From contig OY726569.1 of NCBI GenBank assembly GCA_963383645.1, positions 33,071,592 to 33,135,591 of the forward strand: 64,000 nt of DNA, read 5' to 3'. A program made the position numbers and the translations under genes. The notes beneath the pieces were generated by a model. It saw only the letters and a program-made list of their open reading frames with translations. It ran no database searches and had not been told where the DNA came from. Positions within the stretch are counted from its first letter, which is position 1, and each line of letters starts with the position of its first letter. Shown here one piece after another: positions 59,726 to 64,000 of the stretch. The stretch comes from Muscardinus avellanarius. Lineage: Eukaryota > Chordata > Mammalia > Rodentia > Gliridae.

Positions 59726-59956
59726 ATTCCTCAGAGCACTTAATATATCTAGGGTTGTCTCATTAGTTATCTATACCCAGCTTAAACATTTGCCTTCCCT
59801 CAGATGCATGTTCCAAGGGGCAGCCTTTCAAGTTTCTGTTGCTCATATAGTAGGTCCTCAGTACCATTTTCAGACTGATAGCTGAGCAATAATAAAGTGA
59901 ATTTGAATAAGTGAAGAGTTATGTGATTATCCTTAATTTGTAGCTATTTTTCAGGT

Positions 59957-60043
59957 TTTTGAAATTTGGTCCTAGCAAGTGAGTTCAGGGCTTCATACAT
60001 GCTAGGGAGGCACTCTAAAAATTGAGTACAACCCAGGTCCTAG
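59957..60043 (-). mobile_element. ID-like SINE monomer, minus strand
   Basis: TCAGGGCTTCATACATGCTA GGGAGGCACTC and ATTGAGTACAACCCAGGTCC are a reversed ID core. Confidence 0.65.
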
Positions 60044-60059
60044 TTTTATGATTAATAAC

Positions 60060-62250
60060 AATTTACCATAAAAGTTTAAAATATTTTTTGATAACTCATG
60101 TATATAACTTTCATTTTTAGGTAATCATAATCAATCTAGTCTTTTGTTTAAGTGATTTCTGGGCACTGTGTTAATTGTGAAAAAGGCCCTTATCAGATAA
60201 AGAATAAATCATAAGTTGATATTTTTCTCATAACTTTTGCTTTAATAATTAATATTAATTTTACCACATTTAGTGATTAAATTATCCACAAGATTTTTGT
60301 ATGAAGATGAAAGTAGTAGTCTAGTAGTCTGGTTTTCTCTCAAAAATGTCAACTTTTCCAACTGGAAATACAATGCTGCATATAATATACTAAACCTTAT
60401 AATTACTTATTTTCTTAAACTTTAACCTTATTTCACACATGTATTTTTATCATCAAAGTCTTAATATCTATAAACTTGTAATCTATTGGCCTCATTTTTA
60501 TTTATCACTCATACATACATTTAAAAATAATTTATACATGTGAACTATTTCTATTACTAAAATTATTTCTACTGCTACTTATCATAACAAAATAACAGTA
60601 TTGGCTTCGTTGTTTTAGAATTATCTAAAGTAAAATTCTTCTTTCACATGAAATCAATAACAACAAATAAAAAGATTAAGGTTTTTAACTGAGGTCGTCT
60701 TGAATTCATACATTAATTTGGGGAGAATTAAAATCGTTATCTTCACGTCATCACATCAGTTGCTATTTTTCTGTATATTGATGTATTACATAAAGATTTT
60801 TAAATTATCTTCATATGTTAAATATGTTTCTTAGGTTAATTTCTAGATATTTTCTATGTGTTACACGAAATGAGTGAGCACCTTCAGTTACCTATTCATC
60901 AATGTAAACTATGTGATCTATTGAAGAATATGGTTATTATTTGACTAATTTAATGATTAAATAAATACCACTCTACCTATGTTCAGCCTAAAAGGTAATA
61001 TCAGGCATATAGTTAAGTCCCTCTTTTTCAATAATTTCTTGCTGCATAACAAACTACCTCAAAACTTAGAAATTCAAAATAACAACATTTATTTTGCTCA
61101 TGCATCAGTGCTTGACAGGGACAACTTATCTTTGCTTTTCTCTCTGTCAGCTGGAGTGAGCTGAAGGGGCTGGAATCAGTTAGGTTTGTTTATTCCAGTG
61201 TCTGGCCGCTGATGCTGGTTGTTAGAGCCTACCCGCCAATACCTTTGCATGTGGCTTTGGGCCATCCATCATGGCTGTATTCTAAAGACTAGCATCGCAC
61301 TGTAATTTTTATAGGACTAATGTGTCCATGTATGTTGCAACACAATTTTATCTATTGCATTATTGACAACATTTCAGATAATCTCTATTTTTTGTTTGAA
61401 TTTTATGAGCAATACGCCTATTTGTATTGCTTTATATATCTCACAGGCACATAGCAAACTTTTTTTTATAGTGAGTATAACTTTAAATCCAGTTGTTGAC
61501 TCATACGCTTAGACTTAGACTATGTAATACCAAATTGTTTATTTTACAAGTGGAGTCTATTTATGTAACCACCAGTAGTGAAATAATCTATCTTTAGATC
61601 TCTAATTGTCAACAAACGATGTTGTGGAACACTTAATCTCTGCTAATCTGGTGGGTCCAAATGGTTTCTCACTCTCATGATAGTCTGCTGATGATTTTGT
61701 CTTTTTGTATAATTCTTATATGCAGTTTATATGTGCATGTCTCATACATGTTTCTTCTATATTGTTTATCTTTCTAATATATAGGAGTTTTGATATAAAA
61801 GCTGCATATAAATATTTTAGTGTAAAATTGATAAATATATTCTCATTATTGCATCTTTTTGCATTTTATTTATGTTCTTGATATACAGTTACACAATTTC
61901 AATTTAGTCCAGCTAATTATTTTTTCTTAATGGTTTGTGCTTGTGGGCTCAAAAATTTTTTGTTCAAAACTCTGAAAGATATTCTTTCTTACATTATATC
62001 TTAAAGTTTTAGAGTCTTGATACTTACATTTACAACTTTATGTGAAGGTAAATTTTTGTATCTTTAAGTGTAATTTACAAAAACAAATATAGTGAATTTT
62101 GCTTTTTTTATTGCCCAAAAGTTTTTGAGAACAAATTTTGAGTGCAATTATAACTTTATCTTTCACATCATTAGATTATGTTCTCTATTTTATCATTATA
62201 ATATGTGACTTTGTAGATTCCTTAATTGATTAATATATTAATTGCTAAAA
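60060..62250 (-). mobile_element. Very old L1-like sequence, minus strand (patchy)
   Basis: AT-rich with scattered reverse-complement L1-like phrases (around 60770-60860 TTAGGTTAATTTCTAGATAT; 61920-62060 AATATTCTTTC and TTAAAGTTTTAGAGT stretches). Assignment is weak. Confidence 0.3.
61030..61300 (-). mobile_element. MaLR (MLT1-like) LTR relic, minus strand
   Basis: TTCTTGCTGCATAACAAACT ACCTC, AACAACATTTATTTTGCTCA, GTCAGCTGGAGTGAGCTGAA and GTGGCTTTGGGCCATCCATC follow a common reversed mammalian LTR-type repeat. Subfamily uncertain. Confidence 0.45.
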
Positions 62251-62698
62251 AAGGTGAAACTGTCCCTCTCTAAAGTTTCTCATTTTATAATTTGCTTTTT
62301 ATAGTTTAGGTTAATGGCTATCATGTTAAAGTTCTATCTTTAAAGTGAATGTAACTTTTCATCTAAATTGTATATAGTTTGTAAAGTACTTCATATTAAA
62401 TACTGATTCCTCTCTTAGTTTATGATACCATTTCTTTGCATGTGGCTCTCTCATCTGCAGCTTAAACTCTGACCTCCTCCCACAATGCATTTCTACATTT
62501 TCAATAATTTGCCATACGTTTTTATCAGTATATTAATTGAGATTTTTAAATGTAGTCCATCCTCAAATTAAATAATTATATTCCTTCTTAAATCTGCACC
62601 ACTTTCATTTCTACTTTATTTCAGTTTAAAATTTAATTAACTTTTAAAACTGATACATAAGACATAAATATTGGATATGTTTTTGAGTTACCCTGTGA

Positions 62699-62699
<1 letters not shown>

Positions 62700-62741
<42 letters not shown>
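62700..62741. repeat. (TG)n microsatellite
   Basis: About 21 TG units. Not SINE-linked. Confidence 0.95.
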
Positions 62742-62743
<2 letters not shown>

Positions 62744-62894
62744 TCTAAAATGTTTAATTCAGGATAAATATCTAATAAAATATTTATTAGTTATTTGTGG
62801 TGAAAACATTAAAAATCCTTTCAATTTTTTTTTAAAATGTGTAGTATAGTGCATTAATTTTCTCTGTAGTCACCTATGATAAAATAACACATTG

Positions 62895-63095
62895 GATATT
62901 TTTTCTTTTTTTGGTACTGGGGATTGAACCCATGGGCTTTCTTCCTCTGAGCCAGATCTCCAGACCTTTTTTTCTCTTATTTTTTTTGGAAACTGATTTT
63001 TGCTAAGCTGCTGTGGATAGCCTCAAAACTGTGATCCTCCTGTATCAGCCTCCCAAATACTGGGATAACTGGTGTGTGCCAACATTCCTGGCTTA
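62895..63095 (-). mobile_element. Composite SINE, minus strand
   Basis: TTTGGTACTGGGGATTGAAC CC, CCTCTGAGCCAGATCTCCAG, AACTGTGATCCTCCTGTATC and GTGTGCCAACATTCCTGGC. Confidence 0.85.
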
Positions 63096-63119
63096 AAACT
63101 TCTTAACCTTATGTAACTG

Positions 63120-63880
63120 CAGGTTATTACCCATAGATCCAACTTCACCCCTCTTCCTTCCTTACTTTCCCTAGCTTTTGGTAACAATTATTCTACTCTC
63201 AACATCTATGGCATCACCTTGTTTGTATTCCACAAATGAATGAGCTCATGTGGTACCTGTTATTCTGGGACTAGAAATTTTCACTTAATATGACAATTTC
63301 CAGTTCCATTGATATTGTTACAAATGACAGAATTTCATTCTTTGCTATAGCTAGATAGTATTCTACTGTGTATGCATACCATTTTTTCTGTATACATTCA
63401 TCAATGGATGTGCTATTAGGTTGTTTCCATTTCTTGGCCATTGTGAATAGAGCTACAATTAACATGGAAGTGCATATGTTTGGTTTTTTTTTGCAGTCTG
63501 ATTTAATCCCATTTGGATATGTACCCAATATTGAGATTACTGGATCATATAGTAGCTGTATTTTTATTTTTTTGAGAAGCCTCAATACTGATTTCCATTA
63601 TCTCTGTGTTTTACAATCTCACCAAGAGTGTGCAAAGGTTCCCTTTTCTTCACATCTTCATCAGCACTTGTTATCATTTGTCTTTTTGATAATAGCCATC
63701 CTTACTAGGGTGAAGTGGTACCTCTGTATGATTTTGCTTTGCATCGTGTCATGATTAACAGTGTTGGGCATTGTTTTTCCACTTTTTGTTGGCCATTTGT
63801 ATATCATCTTTTGAGAAATATTTACTTATGTCTATAACTCATTTTAAAAATCAAGTTATTTTTATTACCATTGAGTTTTG
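63120..63880 (-). mobile_element. L1 3' UTR and ORF2 C-terminal relic, minus strand
   Basis: Open stretch 63271-63585 on minus shows DPVISILGTYPNG, TSMLIVALFTMAKKWKQPN and YTVEYYLA, the end of L1 ORF2. It belongs to a more diverged subfamily than the 43-45 kb copies. The element runs to near the window edge. Confidence 0.85.
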
Positions 63881-64000
63881 AAATTTTCTGTACCTTTTAG
63901 TAGAAAGTCACCTACCTATCCTACAAATATGGCTCTCATTTTTAAATCTCCCTTTCTTAAATTTACATATGCTGTTTGTCAAATACTATTGATCTTACCT

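Overview
This is a mammalian, intergenic, repeat-dense window with no intact host gene. It is most likely from a squirrel-family rodent (ground squirrel or marmot type). The main clue is about 30 copies of a composite SINE with a 7SL/B1-like head (GCCGGGCGTGGTGGCGCACG) and an ID/tRNA-like second half ending in GGTTCAATCCCCAGTACC; B1-ID composites of this kind are known from sciurids and their relatives. L1 3' ends, single ID elements, L2, MIR, MER5A and MaLR-type LTR relics fit a rodent. The species is an inference.

Layout. 1-5 kb: SINEs and two L1 copies, each split into inverted and direct parts. 9.64-10.51 kb: a GABARAP processed pseudogene with perfect target-site duplications. 13-19 kb: SINE clusters, old L1, and a 5'-inverted L1. 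19-25 kb: LTR-like relics, microsatellites, MIR. 25.4-29.65 kb: a long minus-strand L1 carrying several SINEs. 30-39.6 kb: mostly unassigned AT-rich DNA with MaLR, MIR, MER5A, L2 and SINE islands. 39.66-40.87 kb: three L1 3' ends in a row. 41.6-45.84 kb: a minus-strand L1 ORF2 relic interrupted by a younger 5'-inverted L1 and by a SINE, both with recognisable target-site duplications. 50.2-53.2 kb: old L1, a young SINE, another 5'-inverted L1. 53.56-56.30 kb: the most unusual object. 58.5-64 kb: SINEs, L1 pieces, microsatellites.

Headline. 53,571-56,289, read on the minus strand, has the plan of an SVA-like composite retrotransposon: a GC-rich head with three imperfect repeats, an A-rich linker, three diverged ~172-184-bp tandem monomers, a 29-copy VNTR in strict 50-bp register, an L1-type 3' end and an A-rich tail, flanked by an 11-bp direct repeat. 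It shows no ORF1 or ORF2. I do not recognise it as a described family. It could be a squirrel-lineage composite element or an internally deleted L1 whose 5' part carries a VNTR; a genome-wide copy search would decide.

A second theme is that six L1 insertions show the inverted-5'/direct-3' layout expected from twin priming. In the clearest case (43.6-44.9 kb) the 16-bp target-site duplication and a 20-nt inverted overlap at the internal breakpoints can be read directly.

No promoter, tRNA, rRNA, CRISPR array or functional coding region can be supported. Long reading frames here are L1 ORF2 remnants, VNTR translations or chance fusions. Family assignments and approximate boundaries are by eye.
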